Assembly: GCA_050485645.1 (NCBI GenBank)
Contig: JBJHBT010000029.1
Span: 1 to 48,432, forward strand
Direction: 5' to 3'
Length of the DNA stretch: 48,432 nt
From: JBJHBP01 sp050485645
Lineage (GTDB): Bacteria; Pseudomonadota; Gammaproteobacteria; Steroidobacterales; Rariloculaceae
Part shown: positions 22,409 through 35,593 of the stretch, piece by piece
How the letters are laid out: every line of letters starts with the position of its first letter
Numbering within the stretch: position 1 is the stretch's first letter
Position numbers and translations under genes: made by a program
The notes under the pieces: model-generated
The model's database searches: none
Told to the model about the DNA's origin: nothing
What the model saw: only the letters and a program-made list of their open reading frames with translations

Positions 22409-23103
22409 GCGCCACAAGACTGGTTGCCGTCGTCGAGGACGAGGCGGCGATACGCGACAACTACCTCGCCGCATTGCGGCGCCAGGGTTACCGGGTGAAC
22501 GGCTTCGCGTCGCGGCAGGAGGCGCTGGTGTCGTTTCGCGACCGGTTGCCGGACCTGGTGATCATCGACGTGAACCTGGGCAGCGAGGTGGAAGGCGGCT
22601 TCGAGCTGTGCCGGGAGCTGCGTGCCCGCTCGGCGCGCCTGCCGATCATCTTCCTGACGGCCCGTGAGAGCGAACTGGACGCGGTATCCGGGCTGCGGCT
22701 GGGTGCGGACGACTACCTGACCAAACGCATCAGCATCGATCATCTGCTGGCGCGTGTCGCCACGCTGTTCCGGCGTGTGGATGTGCTCAGTTCCGACGAT
22801 GCGACAGCCGAACCCGTCACCCGCGGAGATCTGGCACTGGATCGCGACCGCATGACGGCGAGCTGGAAGGATCAGCCACTGGGCCTGACGCTGACGGAGT
22901 TCTGGGTGGTGCATGCGCTGGCGCAGCACCCCGGCCACCTGCGCAACCGCGAGCAGCTGATGGCCGCCGCCAATACCGTGATGGACGACAACAGTGTCAC
23001 ATCGCAGATCAAGCGCATCCGCGCCAAGTTCACCGCGATCGATCCCGGCTTCAATGCCATCGAGACCGTCTATGGCATGGGCTATCGCTGGCGGGTGCCG
23101 TGA
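22405..23103 (+). CDS. PdsR-like OmpR-type response regulator
   Basis: The 232-residue protein has a receiver domain (VVEDEAAIRDNY acidic pocket, phospho-acceptor in VIIDVNL, then LTARESELDAVSG) and a C-terminal winged helix (ALDRDRMTASWKD to IETVYGMGYRW). The run ADDYLTKRISIDHLLARVATLF, with K-R-I-S in place of the usual K-P-F, resembles the regulator of the proteobacterial dedicated sortase system (PdsR). The ATG at 22405 overlaps the Nudix stop. It is followed after 27 bases by its likely cognate kinase. Target genes are unknown, and no sortase gene lies in the window. Confidence 0.88.
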   Translation: MSATRLVAVVEDEAAIRDNYLAALRRQGYRVNGFASRQEALVSFRDRLPDLVIIDVNLGSEVEGGFELCRELRARSARLPIIFLTARESELDAVSGLRLGADDYLTKRISIDHLLARVATLFRRVDVLSSDDATAEPVTRGDLALDRDRMTASWKDQPLGLTLTEFWVVHALAQHPGHLRNREQLMAAANTVMDDNSVTSQIKRIRAKFTAIDPGFNAIETVYGMGYRWRVP

Positions 23104-23130
23104 TCGCCACGCTGCCCGGGCGCTGACCAC

Positions 23131-25224
23131 ATGTCGCTGCGCACTCAACTGCTGCTGGTTGCACTGCTGACATTGGTGCTGCCGTGGGCGGGCTGGCGCT
23201 ACGTGACGGAAATGGAAGGCGTGCTGCGCGCGGGCCTTGAGCAGTCCCTCACCGCCAGTGCCATGACGATGGCCGGCGCGTTCTCGCCACAGCGGCTTGC
23301 GTATGCGCGGATCGCCGGCGCCGACACCGATGCCACCATCTACGCGCATCCTCTGCCTGCCGCGCCGCGCGTGGACGGTTATCGCGAAGACTGGGGTCTT
23401 ACCGACAGCCATGCCCGACCGCTGGGTGATCTGGGCCGCTACTGGGCCGGCGTGCACGAACGGCATCTTTACCTCTATATCGACATCGACGACGCGCAGG
23501 TCGTGTATCCGCGCATCCCCGGTCAACCGCCATACGGTGATCGCCTGCTGCTGCAGGTGGGCGGGTCGAACGAACGCTGGCTGGTGCTGAATACCGCGGC
23601 GCCAGGTGTGGTGCCGGCCAGGGAAACCGAGCCGCCCGCCTATCGTCCGGGCGACAGCTTCGAGGAGCGCATCTATGCCGTATGGGTGGCGACGCGCAGC
23701 GGGTACGCCGCCGAGATTCGACTACCGCTGGACATGCTCGGCCCGCTCCCGTCGCTGGGCATCGCAGCCGTGAACGTCACACCAACCAACGGCGACTACG
23801 ACGCGACGCTGACCACGTCGTGGAATCACCCGGCCGAGCTGCCCGGCCACGTGGTCCGTCAGCGACCGGCGCTGGCCGCGATCGCGGCGCAGTTCGACCA
23901 GCCGGGCAGGCGGCTGCGCATCGTGGACGCACAGGGCTGGGTACTGTATGACGGCGGCTCAGTGACCGCGGCGACCGTTTCAGGTGGCACCGCGGCTGAG
24001 GAGCGCGGTTTCCTTGACAACCTGCTGCGGCTGATACTGCGACGGGAAGACGCACCGTACACCGGTTTCGAACAACCGCCGGGTTTTCTGCACGACGCAA
24101 ACCTGCGCGCTGCGCTCGATGGCGAGACGCTCACCGCCTGGTACCGGCGCGCGAGCGATGCCGACTCCATCGTCGTCGCCGCGGTTCCGATCCATCTGCG
24201 CGACGAAACCGAAGCGGTGCGCGTGCAGGGTGCGCTGCTGCTGGAAACCGGCACTGATTCTATTCTCACACTGACCAACGACGCGCTGGTGCGGCTGCTC
24301 GGCTTCACGATACTGGCCAGCCTGATCGCCGCGGTCGCGCTGTTCGGCTACGCCACCCTGCTGTCTGTGCGCATCCATCGGCTCGCCGGCGCAACCGCCA
24401 CGGCGCTGGGGCCTGAAGGCGACATCAGGGCATCGGTACCAGGCCGGAAGGCCGGCGATGAACTGGGCGCGCTGTCACGCAGCGTCGGTGACCTGCTGCG
24501 CCGATTACGCGACTACACGGAGTACCTGCGCAGCCTCAAGGGCAAGCTGGCGCACGAACTGCGTACTCCACTGGCCGTGGTGTCGACTTCGCTGGACAAC
24601 ATCGAACGCGAGCAGCCGCCCGCGAAACTCGTGCCCTACCTGGACCGCATCCGCGAGGGAACAACGCGGCTCGACGCGCTGATCACGGCGATGAGCGAGG
24701 CCACCGCGATCGAACAGGCCGTCACCGAAACGGCGCGGCAGCCGTTCGATCTGGCCGGGGTGGTCGCGAGCTGTGTCAGCGCCTATGGCGACGTCCATCG
24801 ACAACGACGGTTCCGCTTCGACAGTGAAACGCACAGCATGGTCGTCAGCGGCTCACCCGACCTGATCGCGCAGATGCTCGACAAGCTGGTGGACAATGCC
24901 GTGAGTTTCAGCCCGCCCGACACCGACATCGTCATCGCTCTGAAGCGACAGCGCCACAGCCTGATACTGTCCGTCAGCAACGAAGGCCCGCTGCTGCCGG
25001 ACCAGATGCAGGCACAGCTTTTCGATTCACTGGTGTCGGTGCGCGACGAGCAGCATCGATCTGGCAGGCATCTGGGCCTGGGTCTCTACATAGCCGCGCT
25101 GATCGCGCGCTTTCATCACGGACGGCTTGAAGCGGCGAACCGTGATGACGGGCGGGGCGTGATCGTCCGCGCGGTCCTGGAGTGGCCGTCAGTCACCGGC
25201 CAGAGCGCCGGTGCCACCGAATGA
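23131..25224 (+). CDS. PdsS-like sensor histidine kinase with CBM9-like periplasmic domain
   Basis: The 697-residue protein starts MSLRTQLLLVALLTLVLPWAGW, a first membrane helix typical of PdsS kinases. A large periplasmic part follows. Residues about 70-220 (RVDGYREDWG, LYLYIDIDDAQVVYPR, AAEIRLPLDMLG) resemble a family-9 carbohydrate-binding-type beta sandwich. A second helix (about 390-410), HAMP, phospho-acceptor box LAHELRTPLA, N-box KLVDNAVSFSPP and G-box LGLGLYIAALIARFHHG complete it. The signal may be a glycan or other envelope polymer, by inference from the sensor fold. Its last 36 bases overlap the 3' end of the convergent msrA gene. Confidence 0.9.
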   Translation: MSLRTQLLLVALLTLVLPWAGWRYVTEMEGVLRAGLEQSLTASAMTMAGAFSPQRLAYARIAGADTDATIYAHPLPAAPRVDGYREDWGLTDSHARPLGDLGRYWAGVHERHLYLYIDIDDAQVVYPRIPGQPPYGDRLLLQVGGSNERWLVLNTAAPGVVPARETEPPAYRPGDSFEERIYAVWVATRSGYAAEIRLPLDMLGPLPSLGIAAVNVTPTNGDYDATLTTSWNHPAELPGHVVRQRPALAAIAAQFDQPGRRLRIVDAQGWVLYDGGSVTAATVSGGTAAEERGFLDNLLRLILRREDAPYTGFEQPPGFLHDANLRAALDGETLTAWYRRASDADSIVVAAVPIHLRDETEAVRVQGALLLETGTDSILTLTNDALVRLLGFTILASLIAAVALFGYATLLSVRIHRLAGATATALGPEGDIRASVPGRKAGDELGALSRSVGDLLRRLRDYTEYLRSLKGKLAHELRTPLAVVSTSLDNIEREQPPAKLVPYLDRIREGTTRLDALITAMSEATAIEQAVTETARQPFDLAGVVASCVSAYGDVHRQRRFRFDSETHSMVVSGSPDLIAQMLDKLVDNAVSFSPPDTDIVIALKRQRHSLILSVSNEGPLLPDQMQAQLFDSLVSVRDEQHRSGRHLGLGLYIAALIARFHHGRLEAANRDDGRGVIVRAVLEWPSVTGQSAGATE

Positions 25225-25836
25225 CACGCCGGTTCCGCCCATACCGCAATACCCGGCCGGGTTCTTCGCCAGATACTGCTGGTGATAATCCTCGGCGTAG
25301 TAGAACGCCGGGGCCGACGCGATCTGCGTGGTGATCGCGCCGCGTCCGGCCTCGTTCAGCCGCTGCCGGTAATGTTCACAACTGCGTTCGGCCAGTGCCT
25401 GCTGCCGCGCATCCAGGGTGAATATTGCCGAACGGTACTGACTGCCGATGTCGTTGCCCTGACGCATGCCCTGGGTCGGGTCGTGCAGCTCCCAGAACAT
25501 CGTCAGCAGTGCGGCGTAGCTCACCGCGGCCGGAAGAAACACGATCAGCACCACCTCGGCGTGACCGGTTGTCCCGCTGCACACCTGCCGGTAGTCGGGG
25601 TTGGCCGCGCGGCCGCCGGCGTAACCCACTGCCGTTGCGTACACGCCGGGCTGCTGCCAGAAGCGGCGCTCCGGCCCCCAGAAGCAGCCCATCGCGAACA
25701 CCGCGCATTCGGTTTCGGCGGGGAACGGCGGTGTGATGCTCGAGCCCAGCACCGCATGCGGCGCAAACACGTGCTGTCCGACAATCAGTGGAACGGTGGG
25801 CGGGCTGTCCGGGGTAATCGGCACGGCTGCATCCAC
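25189..25836 (-). CDS. msrA: Peptide methionine sulfoxide reductase MsrA
   Basis: MsrA repairs S-methionine sulfoxide in proteins. The catalytic cysteine lies in FAMGCFWGPERRFW. GYAGGRAANPDYRQVCSGTTGHAEVV, FWELHDPTQG (metal-free sulfoxide pocket), GSQYRSAIF and the resolving cysteine in NPAGYCGMGGTG are all present. The start is uncertain: GTG at 25836 gives 215 residues and TTG at 25842, directly after the gltD stop, gives 217. No ATG is available. It is the last gene of gltB-gltD-msrA. The 3' end runs 36 bases into the opposite histidine-kinase gene. Confidence 0.93.
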   Translation of the reverse strand: MDAAVPITPDSPPTVPLIVGQHVFAPHAVLGSSITPPFPAETECAVFAMGCFWGPERRFWQQPGVYATAVGYAGGRAANPDYRQVCSGTTGHAEVVLIVFLPAAVSYAALLTMFWELHDPTQGMRQGNDIGSQYRSAIFTLDARQQALAERSCEHYRQRLNEAGRGAITTQIASAPAFYYAEDYHQQYLAKNPAGYCGMGGTGVSFGGTGALAGD

Positions 25837-25842
25837 CCGCAA

Positions 25843-27255
25843 TCAGACGCCCAGATAACGCGCGATGCTCATCGCGGCCTCACGTCCTTCGAACACCGCC
25901 GTCACCACCAGATCCGATCCACGCACCATGTCGCCGCCCGCGAACACCTTCGGATTCGCGGTCTGGAAGCGACTCTCGCCGGTGCGGTTCACGCGAATGC
26001 GGCCGTTGGGATGAATCGCAAGACCGAAATCATCGAACCAGTCCGCAGGACTCGGGCGAAAACCGAAGGCGATCACCACCGCATCGGCCGGCAGCACTTT
26101 CTCGGTGCCGGGCACCACTTCCGGTCGACGCCGGCCGCCGGGCCCGGGCTCTCCGAGCCGCGTTTCGACGACGCGCACACCTTCCACCGCATCCGTTCCG
26201 ACGATCTCGATGGGCTGACGGTTGAACAGGAACTGCACGCCCTCTTCCTTGCTGTTCATCACCTCACGGCGTGAGCCGGGCATGTTCTCCTCGTCGCGAC
26301 GGTAGACGCAGGTGACACGCCGCGCACCCTGCCGGATGGCGGTGCGGTTGCAGTCCATGCCGGTGTCGCCGCCACCGAGCACGATCACACGCTTGCCCTT
26401 CAGGTTGACGTAGCCGTGGCCTTCCTCCTGCAGATCGAGCTGGCGGCGGATATTGCCGATAAGGTACGGCAGCGCCTCGTACACGCCGGGCAGTTCCTCA
26501 CCCGGAAAGCCACCACGCACATAGGTGTAGGTGCCAAGACCGAGAAACACCGCGTCGTATTCGTCGAGCAGATCGGAAAACGGCACGTCCCTGCCGATCT
26601 CGGTGTTCAACACGAACTCCACGCCCATCCCGCGCAGCAGCTCCTCGCGGCGGTCGACGACTTCCTTCTCGAGCTTGAATGGCGGAATGCCGAAAGTCAG
26701 CAGGCCACCGATACGCGGATAGCGGTCGAACACGACGGGCTTGATGCCATTGCGCACCAGCACATCGGCCGCGGCAAGGCCGGCCGGGCCCGCGCCCACG
26801 ACAGCCACCCGCTTGCCCGTGTCCTTCACCCCGGACATGTCCGGCTTCCAGCCCTGCTTCAGCGCCTCATCGGTGATGTACTTCTCGACATTACCGATCG
26901 CGATCGCGCCCAGGCCATCGTTCAGCGTACACGCGCCTTCGCAGAGTCGATCCTGCGGACAGATGCGGCCACAGATCTCCGGCAGCGAATTGGTGCGGTG
27001 TGACAGTTCGGCGGCCTTGAACAGCTGGCCTTCGTTGACCAGCTTCAACCAGTTCGGAATGTAGTTGTGCACCGGGCACTTCCATTCGCAGTACGGGTTG
27101 CCGCAGTCCAGACAGCGTCCCGCCTGATCGGCGGCCTGATCGGCGGCATAGTGGCCGTAGATCTCCCTGAAATTGCGAATGCGCGCCTCGGCCGCGGATT
27201 TCTCCGGGTCCTGACGCGGTATCTCGAGAAATTGCAATGGACGTTTATCGGTCAT
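25843..27255 (-). CDS. gltD: Glutamate synthase small subunit
   Basis: GltD feeds electrons from NADPH through FAD and iron-sulfur clusters to GltB. The 470-residue protein shows the N-terminal cluster cysteines (CLDCGNPYCEWKCPVHN, then CGRICPQDRLCEGACT), the FAD motif VAVVGAGPAGLAAADVL, the NADPH motif VIVLGGGDTGMDCN and the closing VFAGGDMVRG. A small duplication, AADQAADQA, lies at about residues 37-45. It starts 14 bases after gltB ends and is followed directly by msrA. Confidence 0.97.
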   Translation of the reverse strand: MTDKRPLQFLEIPRQDPEKSAAEARIRNFREIYGHYAADQAADQAGRCLDCGNPYCEWKCPVHNYIPNWLKLVNEGQLFKAAELSHRTNSLPEICGRICPQDRLCEGACTLNDGLGAIAIGNVEKYITDEALKQGWKPDMSGVKDTGKRVAVVGAGPAGLAAADVLVRNGIKPVVFDRYPRIGGLLTFGIPPFKLEKEVVDRREELLRGMGVEFVLNTEIGRDVPFSDLLDEYDAVFLGLGTYTYVRGGFPGEELPGVYEALPYLIGNIRRQLDLQEEGHGYVNLKGKRVIVLGGGDTGMDCNRTAIRQGARRVTCVYRRDEENMPGSRREVMNSKEEGVQFLFNRQPIEIVGTDAVEGVRVVETRLGEPGPGGRRRPEVVPGTEKVLPADAVVIAFGFRPSPADWFDDFGLAIHPNGRIRVNRTGESRFQTANPKVFAGGDMVRGSDLVVTAVFEGREAAMSIARYLGV

Positions 27256-27269
27256 GACGAATCCGCCGC

Positions 27270-31736
<4,467 letters not shown>

Positions 31737-31943
31737 GACAGCCCTCAACGACGCTGGGCGGCGTCGCTTATGTCAAATTATCCTCAATGGGCTACCGGCG
31801 CGCCGCCGCCGCTATCTGGCAGGCCGCCGACTCGGACTCGTCTGGACGGAGGCGGCTGGAATCGCGCCTGTGTCCTCAGCCGGCCGTTGCCGAACGATCA
31901 ACTATAAGAACTGGGCCGATACGCCGTCAAATTCCGGCGTCAA

Positions 31944-32456
31944 TCACGACACCCCCATGGTCGCGCTCAGCGGCACCGTTCCGCGGCTGCGAAACGGCAG
32001 CGTGCGCCGGTGGCGCGGATCCAGCGCCAGATAACCGTCCAGCTCGTAGGGCAGGGAATCGTCCGCACCGGTGGCCAGCGACAGCAACCGTCGGATCGAG
32101 GACATCAGGTCGGTGGACACCTCCAGCCGCAGGGTTTCCTCGCCACGGGCAGGCAGCAGAATCCGCGAAGTCGTGGTGCCGGCCAGCAAACCCTCGCCCC
32201 CGATCCGGGCATTGAAACGCAGCTCCTCGACCGGAATCGGGATCGGATTCGGGTTCACGATCCGCAGGGTGACGCGGAAATCCTGTCGATCGCTGCTGGC
32301 CCTGAGCAGCGACAGGCCGGTGAGCTGCACATCCGGGGGTGTCAGTACGCGCGGCAGACTGCTGCACGCGCCAGCCAGACTCGCACCCGCCAGTACCCCG
32401 CCGGCGACCAGACCCCGCAGCAGCGATCGACGCCGTTCGCCGAATCCGTTCTTCAC
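31944..32456 (-). CDS. LEA-14/WHy-domain lipoprotein
   Basis: The 170-residue protein has one LEA type-2 (water stress and hypersensitive response) domain: VQLTGLSLLRASSDRQDF, LRIVNPNPIPIPVEELRF, and a closing LRLEVSTDL. The N-terminus, ERRRSLLRGLVAGGVLAG then ASLAGACSS, combines a twin-arginine-like RRSLLR with a lipobox-like AGAC, so it may be a Tat- or Sec-exported lipoprotein. GTG at 32456 is chosen because a strong SD (gggagg) lies seven bases upstream; the longer open frame is not protein-like. Role unknown; bacterial relatives are linked to desiccation or envelope stress by homology only. About 200 bases without a gene separate it from gltB. Confidence 0.85.
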   Translation of the reverse strand: MKNGFGERRRSLLRGLVAGGVLAGASLAGACSSLPRVLTPPDVQLTGLSLLRASSDRQDFRVTLRIVNPNPIPIPVEELRFNARIGGEGLLAGTTTSRILLPARGEETLRLEVSTDLMSSIRRLLSLATGADDSLPYELDGYLALDPRHRRTLPFRSRGTVPLSATMGVS

Positions 32457-32688
32457 TCGCCATCCTCCCTTCCGATGTCCCGACGCCCAGCGCGCCGGAC
32501 CGCCACGCAATCTGCCAGCCGCAGCCACACACGGACGCCCGGCATTGTATGCCGCACCGCTGCGCGCAGACAGTGCCCGGCCAGCCGCGTGGGCAATCGC
32601 ACGGACTGGCCCACGCAGACCACAGACGATATCGTAACCACCGGGCAAGCCTGCGGCCCGGTACGCAGGGACACGGAGCCTCATCAGC

Positions 32689-33972
32689 ATGCGAAATCAG
32701 CCTGCGCGCCGCGTGGCCGTCATCGGTGGCCTCAGAATCCCGTTTTGCCGCGCCAACACCGCCTACCGTCACTGCTCCAACCTCGACATGATGTCCGCCG
32801 TACTGGCCGGGCTGGTAGAGCGCTGCGGTCTCAGCGGGCAGCCGCTGGGCGATGTGGCGCTCGGCGCGGTGCTCAAGCACTCGCGCGACTGGAACCTGGC
32901 GCGCGAGGCCACGCTGTCGTCCGGGCTGGCGGCCGAGACGCCGGCCTTCGACATCCAGCGCGCCTGCGGCACCAGCCTGTCGGCCGCCATTGCCATTGGC
33001 GCGAAAATCTCCACCGGGCTGATCGACGCCGGCATCGCCGGCGGCACCGACACCATCTCCGACCTGCCGATCGTGTACCCCGACGGCTATCGCCGGCTGC
33101 TGCTGGACAGCGCCCGCGGGCGCACCCTGACGGATCGCATGAAGCCCTGGCTGCGCCTGCGCCCGCGGCATTTCAAACCGACGCTGCCGCATGTGGTGGA
33201 GCCGCGCACCGGACTGTCGATGGGCCAGAGCATGGAAATCACCGCAAAGCAGTGGGGCATCACGCGCCAGGAACAGGATGAGCTGGCGCTGGCCAGCCAC
33301 CGCAATGCGGTCGCCGCCACGCAGGACGGCTTCTACAGGGATCTGGTCATGCCGTTCCGCGGCGTGGAGCAGGACAACAATCTGCGTGCCGACACCAGCC
33401 TCGAAAAACTCGGCAAGCTGCCGCCCGCATTCGATCGCAGCGGCGCCGGCACCCTGACCGCCGGCAACAGCACGCCGCTGACCGACGGCGCATCGGCCGT
33501 ACTGCTGGCCTCAGAATCGTGGGCCGCGCAACGCAACCTGCCCGTGCTGGCCTATCTGACCTGTGCCCGCGAGCGGGGCGTGGATTTCGTGAACAGCGAG
33601 GGCCTGCTGATGGCGCCGGCCTACGCCGTGGCGGAAATGCTCACGGAGGCAGGCCTGACATTGCAGGACTTCGACTACTACGAGATCCACGAAGCCTTCG
33701 CCGCACAGACGCTGGCCACCCTGAAGGCCTGGGAGTCCGAGGCATTCTGCCGCGACAGGCTCGGGCTCGACGCGCCGCTGGGCGCCATCGACCGCTCCCG
33801 TCTCAATGTCCGCGGCGGCAGCGTGGCCATTGGTCATCCGTTCGCGGCAACCGGCACCCGGCTGATCGCTACGCTGGCGAAGCTGCTGGCCGAACGCGGC
33901 AGTGGCCGCGGCCTGATATCGGTGTGCACGGCGGGGGGCATGGGTGTCACCGCAATACTGGAAGCGGCCTGA
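32689..33972 (+). CDS. Thiolase (acetyl-CoA C-acyltransferase, FadI-like)
   Basis: The 427-residue protein is a complete degradative/biosynthetic thiolase. The acyl-accepting cysteine is near residue 93 in FDIQRACGTSLSAAIA. Later come NSTPLTDGASAVLLASE, YEIHEAFAAQTLATL, GGSVAIGHPFAATGTR and the second active cysteine in SVCTAGGMGV. At this length it resembles FadI of beta-oxidation more than the 390-residue PhaA type, but no fadJ partner is adjacent. SD ggag lies ten bases before the ATG. The VOC gene follows after 22 bases. Confidence 0.93.
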   Translation: MRNQPARRVAVIGGLRIPFCRANTAYRHCSNLDMMSAVLAGLVERCGLSGQPLGDVALGAVLKHSRDWNLAREATLSSGLAAETPAFDIQRACGTSLSAAIAIGAKISTGLIDAGIAGGTDTISDLPIVYPDGYRRLLLDSARGRTLTDRMKPWLRLRPRHFKPTLPHVVEPRTGLSMGQSMEITAKQWGITRQEQDELALASHRNAVAATQDGFYRDLVMPFRGVEQDNNLRADTSLEKLGKLPPAFDRSGAGTLTAGNSTPLTDGASAVLLASESWAAQRNLPVLAYLTCARERGVDFVNSEGLLMAPAYAVAEMLTEAGLTLQDFDYYEIHEAFAAQTLATLKAWESEAFCRDRLGLDAPLGAIDRSRLNVRGGSVAIGHPFAATGTRLIATLAKLLAERGSGRGLISVCTAGGMGVTAILEAA

Positions 33973-33994
33973 ACCGGAAAAGACAACCGCCATC

Positions 33995-34702
33995 ATGCTG
34001 GGGCAGTTGCTCGAGATCGCGGTCGCGGCCCGTCCGGTAGGCGATGCCCTCGCGTTCTATGGCGGCCTGGGTTTCCAGCAGGTGGACGTCGGCGACATCC
34101 TGGATTCGCCGTACGCGGTGGTCATCGCGCCGGGCGTCGCCATCGGCCTGCATGATCGCGAACTGGACGGCCCGACACCCACGTTCGTGCGCCCGAACCT
34201 GGATACGCACATCCGCGCACTGCGACGCGCCGGCGTCACGCTCGAGTTCGCGCGGCTGGCTGATGATCAGTTCCATCAGGCAGGTTTTCGCGAACCGAAC
34301 GACCGACAGATTCTGCTGCTGGAAGCGCGTACCTGGTCGCCGGCCGCGTGGAGCAACGGCAACGTGTCGCTGTGCGGGGAGTTTCTCGAACTCAGCCTCC
34401 CTACACACTCGATGAACGAGTGCCGCGCATTCTGGGAGCGCCTCGGATGCAGCGTGGTGTTGCTCGAGGACGGGCCGCCACCACGGGCACGGCTGGCCGG
34501 CCATGGTCTGGCGTTGGGTTACCACGAGGCCTGGTTTGTACCCGGCCTCACATTCATCGCAACGGATCTCGCCGCCCGTGTCGAATTCCTCAAGGCCAGG
34601 GGCTATGCGGTGACCCGTGGGGCACCAACAGCGATCGCCGGCCGACCGGCCGCCACGCTGATGGCACCGGAAGGCACGGCGCTCTATCTGATCGAACCCT
34701 GA
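33995..34702 (+). CDS. VOC-family (glyoxalase/bleomycin-resistance fold) protein, two domains
   Basis: The 235-residue protein contains two tandem VOC-type halves. The first starts LLEIAVAARPVGDALAFYGG and the second GEFLELSLPTHSMNECRAFW; the closing APEGTALYLIEP is typical. Metal-binding residues are not obviously conserved, so activity is uncertain. The start MLGQLLEIAV at 33995 is chosen because the first VOC strand begins there; 17 extra codons upstream overlap the thiolase gene. It is probably co-transcribed with the thiolase and is convergent with the HNH gene 17 bases away. Confidence 0.82.
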   Translation: MLGQLLEIAVAARPVGDALAFYGGLGFQQVDVGDILDSPYAVVIAPGVAIGLHDRELDGPTPTFVRPNLDTHIRALRRAGVTLEFARLADDQFHQAGFREPNDRQILLLEARTWSPAAWSNGNVSLCGEFLELSLPTHSMNECRAFWERLGCSVVLLEDGPPPRARLAGHGLALGYHEAWFVPGLTFIATDLAARVEFLKARGYAVTRGAPTAIAGRPAATLMAPEGTALYLIEP

Positions 34703-34719
34703 TCGAACCTCAAGATCGG

Positions 34720-35376
34720 TCAGGTGATGACACGCTGCCCGATCGCCGACCGTGGCCGTGCACGCTGGATGTCGTCGAGAAGCCGGGCATGCAGCGGGCT
34801 GGATCGCGGGAAGTGGCTGAGCAGATATTCCATCTGATCGGCCAGAACGCGGCGGCCCTTGAGATAGATGTATTCGGCGTAGGTTGGTGTGAATGGCACC
34901 GCGATCAGCTGCAGCAGCGCCTCCTCCGGCGTGCGTCCGCCCTTGTGATTGTTGCAGCGCCGACAGGCGGTGACGACATTGGTCCAGATGTCGTCACCGC
35001 CACGACTGATCGGCGTCACGTGGTCGCGCGTGAGTTCGGATGTTCGGAACTGTTCGCCGCAGTACAGGCACAGATTCGCGTCGCGGCGGAACAACGTGCG
35101 GTTGTTGAGCGGCGGGGTATAGCCATCACGGTTACGCGCGACCGTGCGCGTATCACCCTGGGTGGCGATGATGGAGCTCACCTCGATGATGCTGCGGGCA
35201 CCGGTGCGGGCATTGAATCCGCCGCGCACGCGGTAAAGCAGGGAGCCGCAGGCGTAAGCCACCTGGCCCATGTGATACAGCGTTGCGGCCGCGCGGTAGT
35301 CGATCCACTCCAACGGCATGCCCGCGACATCGGTGCGCAACACTTCCTGACTCAGACTGTTCAGGTCGCTCTTCAT
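34720..35376 (-). CDS. HNH endonuclease family protein
   Basis: The 218-residue protein has an HNH nuclease domain with two zinc-type cysteine pairs: CLYCGEQF, then the catalytic LTRDHVTPISRGG, NVVTACRRCNNHKGG. The N-terminal 90 residues (VLRTDVAGMPLEWIDYRAAA, YRVRGGFN) are typical of a widespread bacterial HNH group of unknown role, not linked to restriction modules here. The start MKSDLNSLSQ at 35376 is preferred over 52 upstream codons that look non-coding. It is divergent from the pnt operon, with 217 bases between that hold no recognisable gene. Confidence 0.92.
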   Translation of the reverse strand: MKSDLNSLSQEVLRTDVAGMPLEWIDYRAAATLYHMGQVAYACGSLLYRVRGGFNARTGARSIIEVSSIIATQGDTRTVARNRDGYTPPLNNRTLFRRDANLCLYCGEQFRTSELTRDHVTPISRGGDDIWTNVVTACRRCNNHKGGRTPEEALLQLIAVPFTPTYAEYIYLKGRRVLADQMEYLLSHFPRSSPLHARLLDDIQRARPRSAIGQRVIT

Positions 35377-35593
35377 AGTGCACCGCTGATTGGCGTCAGC
35401 GCGACAAGTGTCACCGAGTCCGCGCCAACATTCAATGGCCTGTGTGGTTACTTTTATGTCATGATCGATCCCTATCCTGATAGCGGCCCCTGACGCCGGA
35501 TTGCACCGGTCGGCGGGCGGCGAAAAAACCAACCCGATCTTGTGCCTGGAGAGCAGACCTCAACGTGCAGGCTCATGAAACAGGGAGTCCTGG

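Noticed and set aside
27121..27146. Short duplication in gltD (AADQAADQA) as a functional repeat
   Set aside because: Only two copies of a 12-13 bp unit; likely neutral slippage in a tolerant loop.
35377..35593. Gene or regulatory RNA in the HNH-pntAA intergenic region
   Set aside because: No protein-like frame, no strong promoter and no convincing fold were seen by eye.
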